A DNA stretch of 64,000 nt from the NCBI RefSeq assembly GCF_036084755.1, contig NZ_CP107968.1, positions 7,758,001 through 7,822,000 of the forward strand. Reading direction: 5' to 3'. Made by a program: the position numbers and the translations under genes. Source of the stretch: Streptomyces sp. NBC_00370. Its GTDB lineage: Bacteria > Actinomycetota > Actinomycetes > Streptomycetales > Streptomycetaceae. Positions 37,801 through 44,892 of this stretch are shown one piece after another. Positions within the stretch are counted from its first letter, which is position 1; each line of letters starts with the position of its first letter. A model generated the notes under the pieces. That model saw nothing but the letters and a program-made list of their open reading frames with translations. It had not been told where the DNA came from and ran no database searches.

Positions 37801-40800
37801 CGTGCTGGCCGAGCGGGACGCGGTCTCGCTCCAGGTACGGGTCGGCCCCGCCGACGATTCGGGGCGCCGAGAACTGACGATCCACTCGCGGCCCGAAGGA
37901 CAGGACCCCCAGGACCAGCCGTGGACGGAGCATGCCCGCGGGGTGCTGACCACCGGCGGCCCGGAGGATGAACTCGGCCCGGACAGCGGCGGCTTCGACA
38001 CCGCCGACTGGCCGCCGCAGGACGCTGCGCCCGTCGACCCGGAAGCGCTCGGCGCGCGGCTCGCCGACGCGGGACTGACCCACGGTCCGGTGTTCCAGGG
38101 CCTGTCCGCCATCTGGCGGCGCGACGGCGAGGTGTTCGCCGAGGTCGCCCTTCCCCAAGTGGCCGAGGACGCCGCCGCCTTCGGTATCCACCCGGCGCTG
38201 CTGGACGCCGCGCTGCGGGCGGCGGCCGCGCTGGACGACGCGGGCGGCGTCGACACCGTCCCCGTGTCGTGGAGCGGGCTGACCCTGCACGCCGGCGGTG
38301 CCTCCGCCCTGCGCGTACGGATCGGCGCGGCCGGCCCCGGCGCGGTGGCGCTGAGCGCGGTCGACGCGGCGGGCGCCCCGGTGCTCTCGGTGGACTCGCT
38401 GGTCCTCGGCCCGCCCTCCGGGCAGGCACGGCCCGCGCCCGCCGCCGGCGGCGCCGAGCGCGGTTCGCTGTTCGCCCTCGACTGGGTGCCCGTAGCGGTG
38501 GATTCCGCGTCCGTCACCGGCACCCGGTGGGCGGTCGTCGGCGCCGACGAACTCGACCTGGGCTACGCGATGCACCGCGCGGACGAGACCGTCGCCGGGT
38601 ACGCGGATTCGCTGACCGGCGCGGTCGGCGACAGCGGTGTCGCCCCCGACGTCTTCCTGGTGCCCGTCGTCGGCGACGCGGACCAGGACCGGCCGCAGTC
38701 GGTGCGCGCCCTGACCTCGTGGGTGCTCGAACTGATCCAGGAATGGCTGAACGAACCCCGGCTGGCGGGCTCACGGCTGGTCTTCGTCACCCGGGGCGCG
38801 ATCGCCGTCGACGGCGAGGACGTACAGGATCTCGCGGCCGCCGCCGTCTGGGGCCTGGTGCGTTCGGCGCAGACCGAGAACCCGGGCAGCTTCCTGCTGG
38901 TCGACATGGACGACACGTTCCTGTCGGCCGGGGTGCTGCCTGGCCTGCTCGCCCTCGACGAGCAGCAGCTGGTGGTGCGGTCCCACACCGTCAGGGGAGG
39001 CCGGCTGACCCGGCTCCCCGAGACCGGGAACGAGACCGGGAACGCCGAGGCGTCGCAGGCCGGGGACACGGGCCCGACCTGGGACAGCGAGGGCACCGTA
39101 CTGATCACCGGCGGCACCGGCGGTCTCGGCGGGCGCCTCGCGCGCCATCTGGTCGCCGAGCACGGCGTACGGCACCTGCTGCTGGCCAGCAGGCGCGGCC
39201 CCGACGCGCCCGGCGCCGCCGAACTGGTGGCTGACCTCGCCGAGCAGGGCGCCGAAGCCGCCGCCGTCGCCTGCGACCTGGGCGACAAGGACGCGCTGAC
39301 CGCGCTGCTCGCCGGTGTGCCCGCCGGACATCCGCTGACCGCCGTGGTGCACACCGCAGGTGTGCTGGGCGACGCCATGGCAGGCTCGCTGACGCCGGAA
39401 CTGCTGGAGCACGTGCTGCGGCCGAAGGTGGACGCCGCCTGGTATCTGCACGAGGCGACCCGCGACCTCGACCTGTCGGCCTTCGTGCTCTACTCCTCGG
39501 TCTCCGGTGTGCTCGGCAGCCCCGGCCAGGCCAACTACGCGGCGGCCAACGCGTTCCTCGACGCACTCGCCCAGCACCGCGCGGGCCTGGGGCTGCCCGC
39601 GGTGTCCCTCGCGTGGGGACCGTGGGGCCGGGGCAGCGGCATGACCAGCCATGTCAGCGCCGCCGATCTGGAGCGGATGGCACGCGGCGGTATGCCGCCG
39701 CTGGCCGTCGAGCACGGCCTCGCGCTCTTCGACACGGCCACGGCGAGCGGGCGGACCACCGTGGTCCCGACCCGGCTCAACGTGGCGGGACTCCAGGAGC
39801 AGCAGGCGCTGCCCGCGCTCTGGCGCGAGCTGGTCCCCCGTACCCGGCGCTCAGCGGCGGGCGCCGACCGCTCACCCGTCACCCTGCTGGAGCGGCTGCG
39901 CCACCTCGACGCGGCAGGCCAGGAGGGCCTGCTCACCGAACTCGTCGTGGGCTACTCCGCCGCCCTGCTCGGCCACCGTGACCCGAGCGGCGTCGACCCC
40001 GAACGCGGCTTCCTGGAGCTGGGTTTCGACTCGCTGGTCTCGGTCGGACTGCGCAACCAGCTCTCCGAGGCGCTCGGCCTGCGGCTCCCCAGCTCGGTGG
40101 TGTTCGACAACGCGACACCCGGCAAGCTGGCCCGCCGGCTGCACAGCGAACTCGCGGGGCAGCTCTCCCCGGCGGCGGCGAACGGCAGCCCCGCTGCCGC
40201 CGCACGGTCGGCCGTGAGCATGGACGAGACGCTGGAAGGCCTCTTCTACGCCGCCGTCAAGGGCGGCAAGATGGTCGAGGGCATGCGCATGCTCAAGGCG
40301 GTCGCCAACACGCGTCCCACCTTCGAGACCCCCGCCGATCTGGAGGAACTGTCGTCGCCCGTCGTCCTCGCCGACGGCCCGAGCGACCCCAGGCTGGTCT
40401 TCGTCAGCGCCCCCGGCGCCACCGGCGGCGTCCACCAGTACGCCCGTATCGCGGCGCACTTCCGCGGCAAGCGGCATGTGTCAGCGTTGCCGCTCATGGG
40501 GTTCGCCCCGGGTGAGTCGCTGCCCGCCACCAGCGAGGCGGCGGCCCGGATCGTCGCGGAGAGCGCCCTGCACGCCAGCGACGGCGAACCCTTCGTCCTG
40601 GTCGGGCACTCGACGGGCGGCTCGCTCGCCTATCTGGCGGCGGGGGTGCTGGAGGAGACCTGGGGGATCACGCCCGAGGCGGTGATCCTGCTGGACACCG
40701 CGTCGATCCGCTACCAGCCGGGCGAGGGCAAGGACCTGGACCGCACCACCCAGTACTACCTCGCCGACATCGACTCGCCGTCGGTGACGCTCAACAGCGC

Positions 40801-41050
40801 CCGGCTGTCGGCGATGGCGCACTGGTTCATGGCGATGGTCGACATCGAGTCCGTGCCGACCACCGCGCCCACGCTGCTCGTCCGGTGCATGGAGTCGCTG
40901 GACGGCTTCCTGTTCGACACCGCGGGGGTCCCCGCCGACGACATCCGGGAGATCGAGGCCAACCACCTCTCACTCGCCAAGGAACACTCCGCCCTGACCG
41001 CGCGGACCATCGAGGACTGGCTCGGCCGCCTGCCGGCCCCCCAGGCATGA
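34862..41050 (+). CDS. nysK: Polyene macrolide type I PKS, module 18 with terminal thioesterase (NysK-like)
   Basis: Last PKS subunit, 2062 residues. It adds the final malonyl unit and releases the chain as a macrolactone. Start ATG 34862 follows GAGGAAGG at 34844-34851 and gives a typical coiled-coil docking helix (LVDYLKWVTTDLHQTRQRL). Domains by residue: KS 37-453 (Cys203), AT 547-830 (Ser639, HAFH, malonyl), DH 905-1180, KR 1408-1594, ACP 1697-1763, TE about 1834-2062. The TE has Ser1917 in GHSTGG, Asp1945 in LLDT and His2035 in EANHLSLAKEH, a complete catalytic triad. The DH keeps His942 and Asp1114 but has HGPVF for YGPxF and Arg where DxxxQ/H is usual, so its activity is doubtful. nysJ ends 54 bases upstream and nysL follows at once. 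Domain order and length match NysK. Confidence 0.95.
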   Translation: MPDEKKLVDYLKWVTTDLHQTRQRLQEAESGRHEPVAIVGMACRFPGGIQSPEDLWELLASGRDAIAGFPADRGWDLDALAGDEAGSSATQEGGFLYEAPEFDPDFFGISPREALAMDPQQRLLLEVAWEAIERTGIDPAALRGSRTGVFVGTNSQDYTHLVLASQDDMGGYAGNGLAASVMSGRLSFALGLEGPAVTLDTACSSSLVTLHLAAQAVRNGECSLALAGGVTVMTTPASFAGFSIQGGLAPDGRCKAFSDTANGTGWSEGIGMLMVEKLSDAQRNGHRILAVLRGSAVNQDGASNGLSAPNGPSQQRVIRQALAGAGLSPADVDAVEAHGTGTTLGDPIEAGALLATYGQDRDPRRPLWLGTVKSNIGHTQAAAGVAGVMKMVLALRNGVLPQTLHVDAPSSHVDWSSGGVRLLTKPVEWPEGERVRRGGVSSFGISGTNAHVLIEQAPPVETEAETEPVVAPAAPPLDVPWPVSARSQAALDAQLARIRSVKDTGRDPLDIGYSLATTRSAFDHRAVLLASGGDLVEVARGVAAKAPLAVLFSGQGSQRIGMGRELYGRFPVFAEALDAVLSQFAGELNRPLRDVIWGSDEDLLDDTGHTQPALFAIEVALYRLVTSWGVKADFLAGHSIGEITAAHVAGVFSLADACRLVAARARLMRALPAGGAMVAVRATEDEVTALLDDRVSVAAVNGPEAVVISGQEHAVAEIAERLAAEGRKTTRLSVSHAFHSPLMEPMLDEFRAVVETLTFQRPALPVVSNLTGDLASADELGSADYWVRHVRQAVRFGDGVRTLAGRGVRTFLELGPDGVLAALVGECVEDPAVVAVPVLAKNRPEETAAVTALAALYTHGVSVDWDGVFAGTGARRVDVPTYAFQRERFWPTVRMPAGDASGLGLIAAGHPLLGAAVTMAGADETVLTGRLSAQSHPWLADHRIAGRIVLPGTAFAELAVRAGDQSGHDRVAELHLLAPLVLAERDAVSLQVRVGPADDSGRRELTIHSRPEGQDPQDQPWTEHARGVLTTGGPEDELGPDSGGFDTADWPPQDAAPVDPEALGARLADAGLTHGPVFQGLSAIWRRDGEVFAEVALPQVAEDAAAFGIHPALLDAALRAAAALDDAGGVDTVPVSWSGLTLHAGGASALRVRIGAAGPGAVALSAVDAAGAPVLSVDSLVLGPPSGQARPAPAAGGAERGSLFALDWVPVAVDSASVTGTRWAVVGADELDLGYAMHRADETVAGYADSLTGAVGDSGVAPDVFLVPVVGDADQDRPQSVRALTSWVLELIQEWLNEPRLAGSRLVFVTRGAIAVDGEDVQDLAAAAVWGLVRSAQTENPGSFLLVDMDDTFLSAGVLPGLLALDEQQLVVRSHTVRGGRLTRLPETGNETGNAEASQAGDTGPTWDSEGTVLITGGTGGLGGRLARHLVAEHGVRHLLLASRRGPDAPGAAELVADLAEQGAEAAAVACDLGDKDALTALLAGVPAGHPLTAVVHTAGVLGDAMAGSLTPELLEHVLRPKVDAAWYLHEATRDLDLSAFVLYSSVSGVLGSPGQANYAAANAFLDALAQHRAGLGLPAVSLAWGPWGRGSGMTSHVSAADLERMARGGMPPLAVEHGLALFDTATASGRTTVVPTRLNVAGLQEQQALPALWRELVPRTRRSAAGADRSPVTLLERLRHLDAAGQEGLLTELVVGYSAALLGHRDPSGVDPERGFLELGFDSLVSVGLRNQLSEALGLRLPSSVVFDNATPGKLARRLHSELAGQLSPAAANGSPAAAARSAVSMDETLEGLFYAAVKGGKMVEGMRMLKAVANTRPTFETPADLEELSSPVVLADGPSDPRLVFVSAPGATGGVHQYARIAAHFRGKRHVSALPLMGFAPGESLPATSEAAARIVAESALHASDGEPFVLVGHSTGGSLAYLAAGVLEETWGITPEAVILLDTASIRYQPGEGKDLDRTTQYYLADIDSPSVTLNSARLSAMAHWFMAMVDIESVPTTAPTLLVRCMESLDGFLFDTAGVPADDIREIEANHLSLAKEHSALTARTIEDWLGRLPAPQA
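34967..40160 (+). other. PKS module 18: KS-AT(malonyl)-DH(doubtful)-KR-ACP
   Basis: KS Cys 35468, AT Ser 36776, DH His 37685 and Asp 38201, KR Tyr 39536, ACP Ser 40031. In the nystatin family C3 keeps its hydroxyl, so the DH should not act. Here the only visible defects are Tyr to His at codon 38081 and Arg at codon 38213. Confidence 0.88.
40355..41047 (+). other. Type I thioesterase domain, macrolactone-forming
   Basis: Alpha/beta-hydrolase domain at the end of NysK. Nucleophile Ser codon 40610 in GHSTGG (family consensus GxSxG), Asp codon 40694, His codon 40964. It is expected to take the finished chain from ACP18 and cyclise it onto the C37 oxygen. Confidence 0.9.
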
Positions 41051-41054
41051 CCGT

Positions 41055-41063
41055 ACGGAGGAG
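41055..41063 (+). promoter_or_regulatory. Ribosome binding site of nysL
   Basis: ACGGAGGAG, with seven bases before ATG 41071. It favours that start over the ATG at 41047, which overlaps the nysK stop as ATGA and has no comparable site. Confidence 0.75.
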
Positions 41064-41070
41064 AACCCCC

Positions 41071-42255
41071 ATGACCACATCCCACGTGCTGCCCTCGCTG
41101 AAGGGGCAGCAGCAGTCCGTGCTGCGGCTCAGCCCGCTGCTGCACGGGCTCCAGGCCGAGAATCCGATCTGTAAGGTGCGCACCCCGGCGGGCGACGAGG
41201 GCTGGCTGGTGACCCGCCACGCCGAGCTGAAGGAACTGCTGCGCGACGAGCGGCTGGCGCGGGCGCACGCCACACCGGCCACCGCCCCGCGCTACGTCCA
41301 GAACCCGTTCCTCGACATGCTCGTCACCGACGACGCCGACCTGGCCAGGAAGCTGCACACCGAGACCCGGGCGCTGCTCACCCCCAACTTCTCGGCCAGG
41401 CGTGTGCTCAACATGATGCCGAAGGTCGAGGCGATCGCCGAGGGGATACTGGCGAACTTCGTCGCCCAGGGACCGCCGGCCGATCTGCACAGCCAGTTCT
41501 CGCTGCCGTTCTCCCTCGCCGTCCTGTGCGAGCTGATCGGCGTGCCCACCGAGGACCACGGGCTGCTCGTCGGCCATCTCTCCCGGATGGGCGGCCTCGA
41601 CGACCCGGACACCGTCCAGGGCGGCCAGCAGGACCTGTTCGGCTACCTGGTGGAGCTGGCGGGCCGCAAGAGGGCGGAGCCCGGCGACGACGTGATCTCC
41701 CGGCTCTGCGCCAACGAGCCGTCCGACGAACGCATCGGCCCGGTTGCCGCCGGGGTGCTGTTCGCCGGGCTCGAAGCCGTCGCCAGCCATGTCGACCTCG
41801 GCGTCGTCCTGTTCACCCTCCACCCCGACCAGCGGGACGCCGCGATGAGCGACCCGAAGCTGATGGCGGGCGCCGTGGAGGAGATCCTGCGCTCCGCCAA
41901 GGCCGGCGGCTCGGTGCTGCCCAGGTACGCGACGGACGACGTGGAGATCGGCGGTGTCACCATCCGTACCGGTGACCTGGTCCTGCTGGACTTCACCCTC
42001 TCCAACTTCGACACGCGGGTCTTCGACGAACCCGAGCTGTTCGACATCACCCGTTCCCCCAACCCGCATCTGACGTTCGGTCACGGCATGTGGCACTGCA
42101 TCGGTGCCCCGCTGGCCAGGATGGAGCTGCGGACCGCGTACACCCTCCTCTTCACCCGGCTGCCCGGGCTGAGCCTGGCGCTGCCGGTCGAGGAGCTTCA
42201 GGTGCTGGGCGGCCAGCTCTCCGCCGGCCTCACCGAACTGCCGGTCGCCTGGTAG
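41071..42255 (+). CDS. nysL: Cytochrome P450 hydroxylase (NysL-like, CYP161 type)
   Basis: Soluble bacterial P450, 394 residues, the length known for NysL. In nystatin biosynthesis NysL hydroxylates C10 of the macrolactone; homologues AmphL (C8) and PimD (epoxidase) sit at the same place. Seen here: WLVTRHAELKELL near the N-terminus, K-helix Glu271-x-x-Arg274, heme loop FGHGMWHCIG with ligand Cys343. Two oddities: the I-helix reads AGLEAVAS, so the usual proton-delivery Thr after Glu is Ala236, and the heme loop has Trp where His or Arg is common. The reported CYP161 members also have a non-standard I-helix, so this looks like a family trait rather than inactivation. ATG 41071 is chosen for its strong ribosome binding site; an ATG at 41047 would add eight residues. 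Likely co-transcribed with nysIJK. Regiospecificity is inferred. Confidence 0.9.
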   Translation: MTTSHVLPSLKGQQQSVLRLSPLLHGLQAENPICKVRTPAGDEGWLVTRHAELKELLRDERLARAHATPATAPRYVQNPFLDMLVTDDADLARKLHTETRALLTPNFSARRVLNMMPKVEAIAEGILANFVAQGPPADLHSQFSLPFSLAVLCELIGVPTEDHGLLVGHLSRMGGLDDPDTVQGGQQDLFGYLVELAGRKRAEPGDDVISRLCANEPSDERIGPVAAGVLFAGLEAVASHVDLGVVLFTLHPDQRDAAMSDPKLMAGAVEEILRSAKAGGSVLPRYATDDVEIGGVTIRTGDLVLLDFTLSNFDTRVFDEPELFDITRSPNPHLTFGHGMWHCIGAPLARMELRTAYTLLFTRLPGLSLALPVEELQVLGGQLSAGLTELPVAW

Positions 42256-42277
42256 CCGTTCATGACGGAGTCAGCCA

Positions 42278-42316
42278 ACGGGCGCGGCCCCCACCGACGG
42301 TGGGGGCCGCGCCCGT
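42278..42316. terminator. Bidirectional hairpin terminator between nysL and nysM
   Basis: A perfect 18-bp inverted repeat: ACGGGCGCGGCCCCCACC at 42278-42295 pairs with 42299-42316 around the loop GAC. It lies between two convergent stop codons (42255 and 42338), and no long T run follows on either side, as is common in actinomycetes. It should end the nysI-J-K-L transcript and the nysDI-DII-N-M transcript. Confidence 0.88.
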
Positions 42317-42322
42317 CGGGAC

Positions 42323-42352
42323 GTACGGGAGAAGCGGTCACTCCTCCCGTAC
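42323..42352. other. Second inverted repeat over the 3' end of nysM
   Basis: GTACGGGAG at 42323-42331 is complementary to CTCCCGTAC at 42344-42352, with a 12-base loop holding the nysM stop. It may reinforce termination or protect the leftward mRNA, or be chance in GC-rich DNA. Confidence 0.4.
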
Positions 42353-42535
42353 GGTGATCGCCTGCGACGGGCAGATCAGGCCCGCCTGCCGCGCCGCGTC
42401 CAGCTCCGGGTCGTCCGACGGCTCCTCCAGGACCATGACGATCCCGTCGTCGTCCTGGTCGAAGAGGTCGGGTGCCGACAGTACGCACTGCCCCGCCCCG
42501 ACACAGCGGTCGGTGTCCACATCGATCCGCGCCAT
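42338..42535 (-). CDS. nysM: [3Fe-4S] ferredoxin (NysM-like), P450 partner
   Basis: Small electron carrier of 65 residues. Cys11, Cys17 and Cys55 form a C-x5-C ... C-P pattern: three cysteines where a [4Fe-4S] type would have four. This is typical of Streptomyces P450 ferredoxins. It lies directly behind nysN on the same strand: the nysN stop TGA occupies 42541-42539 and the ATG begins at 42535. GGAGG at 42548-42544 lies eight bases upstream, inside the end of nysN, so translation is probably coupled. A GTG at 42538 touching the stop is a less likely start. In the nystatin family NysM feeds electrons to NysN. No ferredoxin reductase is seen in the window, so a housekeeping reductase is presumably used. 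Confidence 0.92.
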   Translation of the reverse strand: MARIDVDTDRCVGAGQCVLSAPDLFDQDDDGIVMVLEEPSDDPELDAARQAGLICPSQAITVREE

Positions 42536-42538
42536 CAC

Positions 42539-43771
42539 TCATACCTCCGTCAGTTGCTTACGGCCCTGCCAGCGGACGGGCAGCGCGTGCAGCCCGTACA
42601 GCACCCCGTCGTACTTGAGCGGCAGTTCCTCGACCGGCACCGCCAACTCCAGCGACGGGATCCGCTCGAAGAGCGTCCGGTAGGCGATGTCCATCTCGAC
42701 CCGGACCAGGTTCTGGCCCAGGCACTGGTGCACGCCGTAGCCGAAGGCCACGTGCGAGCGGGCCGACCTGCCGGGGTCGAACTCGTCGGGCCGGTCGAAG
42801 ACGGTCCCGTCGTGGTTGGCGGCGGCCACCAGCGGCACGATGCCCTCGCCCGCCTTGATGAGCTGACCGCCGATCTCCACGTCCTCGACGGCCACCCGGA
42901 ACGCCACCAGGTCGGCGACCGAGTAGTAGCGCAGCAGCTCCTCCACCGCGCGCTCGTCACCGATCCACTCCGGATTGGTCAGCAGGGTGACCACGCCGAG
43001 GCCGATGTTGTTCGCCGTCGTCTCGTGCCCGGCGATCAGCAGCAGCATCGAAACGCCGGACAGCTCCCGCTTGTTCAGCGTCCCCTCGGCCAGCAGTTGG
43101 CTGATGAGGTCGTCGCCGGGCCGCTTCTGCTTGATGGTGATCAGCCGGTTGAGATAGCGCAGCAGCGCGACGGACGCCGCCTGCCGCTGCTCGTCCGTGG
43201 AGGTGAGCGTGACCAGCACGCGGGTCTTCGTCTCGAAGAAGTCGCGGTCGGCCTTGGGCACGCCGAGCAGATTGGAGATCACCAGCGACGGCACGGACAG
43301 CGCGAAGTCGGCGATCAGGTCGGCGGTGTCGCCCGCCGCGAGCATGGCGTCGAGGCGTTCGTCGACGATCTGCTGGATCGCCGGCCGCATCTCCCTGACC
43401 TTGCGCACCGTGAACTCGGGGATCAGTGTCTTGCGGAACCTGCCGTGCTCTGGCGGGTCCAGCGCCACGAACCAGCCCGGCACCTCGTCCTGGGACGGCA
43501 CCCCGCCGGTCTTCGCCGCGCGGGGAAACCCGGGGTGCGAGGGGTTGGAGCTGATGCGCGGATCGGTGAGCACGGTCCGCACGTCCTCGTGCCGGGTCAC
43601 CAGCCACACCGGCACGCCGGAGGGCAGTGTGGAGCGTACGAGGCCGTCCTGCGCGCGGAAGTCCGCGTACTGCGGCGGCGGGAACGTCTGGCCGGGCCGC
43701 CGCAGCGGGAAGGCGACGGGGCACCGGTCGGCGGCGGTCATCACCGGGCACTTGTCGGGGGTTGTCATCAT
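42539..43771 (-). CDS. nysN: Cytochrome P450 (NysN-like, CYP105H type), C16 methyl to carboxyl oxidase
   Basis: P450 of 410 residues, expected to oxidise the exocyclic C16 methyl group to the carboxyl typical of nystatin and amphotericin. Seen: I-helix AGHETTANN (Thr near residue 250), ExxR in VEELLR, and heme loop FGYGVHQCLG with ligand Cys350, all canonical. The start is ATG 43771 or the adjacent ATG 43768, with AGAGGA at 43782-43777. An in-frame GTG at 43807 overlaps the nysDII stop as GTGA and would add twelve residues, but has no ribosome binding site. It follows nysDII by 32 bases and overlaps the nysM ribosome binding site. The methylmalonyl AT of module 11 provides the methyl this enzyme needs. 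Regiochemistry is from the family, not shown by the sequence. Confidence 0.92.
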   Translation of the reverse strand: MMTTPDKCPVMTAADRCPVAFPLRRPGQTFPPPQYADFRAQDGLVRSTLPSGVPVWLVTRHEDVRTVLTDPRISSNPSHPGFPRAAKTGGVPSQDEVPGWFVALDPPEHGRFRKTLIPEFTVRKVREMRPAIQQIVDERLDAMLAAGDTADLIADFALSVPSLVISNLLGVPKADRDFFETKTRVLVTLTSTDEQRQAASVALLRYLNRLITIKQKRPGDDLISQLLAEGTLNKRELSGVSMLLLIAGHETTANNIGLGVVTLLTNPEWIGDERAVEELLRYYSVADLVAFRVAVEDVEIGGQLIKAGEGIVPLVAAANHDGTVFDRPDEFDPGRSARSHVAFGYGVHQCLGQNLVRVEMDIAYRTLFERIPSLELAVPVEELPLKYDGVLYGLHALPVRWQGRKQLTEV

Positions 43772-43803
43772 CTGGTTCCTCTGCGGATCGGAACGTCCCG
43801 TGC

Positions 43804-44862
43804 TCACGAGGCGCCGTAGAACTCACGGACCTTCTCCGTGATGAACTCCTGGTCGTCCTTGGCGAGACCGGTGTGCGTCGGCAGGTAGAAGCCGTCCTCG
43901 CTGAAGCGACTGGCGTTCAGCGAGGGCCAGTTGGCGTCGTAGTAGCCGGGCTGCCGGCTCATCGGCTTGAAGAACAGCCGGGTCTCCACGCCCTCGGCGG
44001 CGAGGAACGCCTGGAGTTCCTCGCGCCGTTCGGCCCGCAGGTCGTACATCCACAGCACGTCGCGCGGCGGCATCAGGGTGATGCCGTCGATGTCCCGCAG
44101 CCCCTCGTCGTAGCGCCGCTCGATCTCCTTGCGGGTCTGCAGGATCGAGTCCAGCTGCTCGGTCTGCGCCAGGGCCACGGCCGCCTGCATGCTCGTCATA
44201 CGGAAGTTGTAGGCGAGCTTCTTGTGCAGGAAGCTGTGGTCCTTGGTGAACGCCATTCCGCGCAGATGGGCCATCTGCTCCGCGAGCCGTTCGTCGTTGG
44301 TGAGGCAGATACCGCCCTCGCCGGCCGTGATGATCTTGTTGGCGAAGAGCGAGAAGCAGGCGATGTCGGCGACCGGCCGTACGCCGTGCGCCTCAGCGGA
44401 GTCCTCCACGACCCGCAGGTTGTACTCGTAGGCGATGTCCATGATCTTGTCCATGTCGCACCGCCGCCCGTAGATGTGCACGGGCATGATCACCTTGGTG
44501 TTCGGGGTGATCTTCTCCTCGATGAGCGAGACGTCGATGTTGAGATCGTCGCCGCAGTCCACGAAGACGGGCGTGGCGCCCACGTAACTGACCGCCCAGG
44601 CGCTCGCGATCATCGTGAACTCGGGGACGATGACCTCGTCGCCGGGACCGATGCCGAGCGCCCGCAGGGCCAGGGTCAGGGCCGTCGTGCCCGAGGAGCA
44701 GGCGACCCCGTACGCCGAGTCGTTGTAGCGGGCGAACTCCTCCTCGAACCTGCGCACATAAGGCCCCTGCGACGAGATCCAGCCGTCGCTGACGGCCTCC
44801 GTCACATATTCGAGCTCACGCCCGCCGAGCCAGGGTTTGGAAACCGGATGGGTGAAAGACAT
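43804..44862 (-). CDS. nysDII: GDP-sugar aminotransferase for mycosamine (NysDII-like, DegT/DnrJ/EryC1/StrS family)
   Basis: PLP-dependent aminotransferase of 352 residues, the length known for NysDII and its homologues. It should transfer an amino group from glutamate or a similar donor to the 3-keto form of GDP-6-deoxymannose, giving GDP-mycosamine. Seen: GWISSQGPYVRRFE and SGTTALTLAL near the N-terminus, the VEDSAEAHG cofactor motif, and the Schiff-base Lys176 in FANKIITAGEGG. Perosamine synthases are close relatives, so a C4 aminotransferase cannot be excluded from sequence alone; the polyene glycosyltransferase next to it decides for mycosamine. ATG 44862 lies 30 bases after the nysDI stop, with only a weak purine stretch upstream. 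The GDP-mannose 4,6-dehydratase that should precede it is not in the window. Confidence 0.92.
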   Translation of the reverse strand: MSFTHPVSKPWLGGRELEYVTEAVSDGWISSQGPYVRRFEEEFARYNDSAYGVACSSGTTALTLALRALGIGPGDEVIVPEFTMIASAWAVSYVGATPVFVDCGDDLNIDVSLIEEKITPNTKVIMPVHIYGRRCDMDKIMDIAYEYNLRVVEDSAEAHGVRPVADIACFSLFANKIITAGEGGICLTNDERLAEQMAHLRGMAFTKDHSFLHKKLAYNFRMTSMQAAVALAQTEQLDSILQTRKEIERRYDEGLRDIDGITLMPPRDVLWMYDLRAERREELQAFLAAEGVETRLFFKPMSRQPGYYDANWPSLNASRFSEDGFYLPTHTGLAKDDQEFITEKVREFYGAS

Positions 44863-44892
44863 GGGATGCCCCGATCGGTGAGTGGCGGGTGG

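Noticed and set aside
41071..42255. NysL as a DesVIII/EryCII-type P450-like glycosyltransferase helper
   Set aside because: Those proteins lack the heme-binding loop; here FGHGMWHCIG with the Cys ligand and ExxR is intact.
42198..42542. A 114-codon minus-strand frame starting at an ATG near nysM
   Set aside because: It overlaps the ferredoxin gene in another frame and runs through the terminator hairpin; the ferredoxin frame has the cysteine motif and the better spacing.
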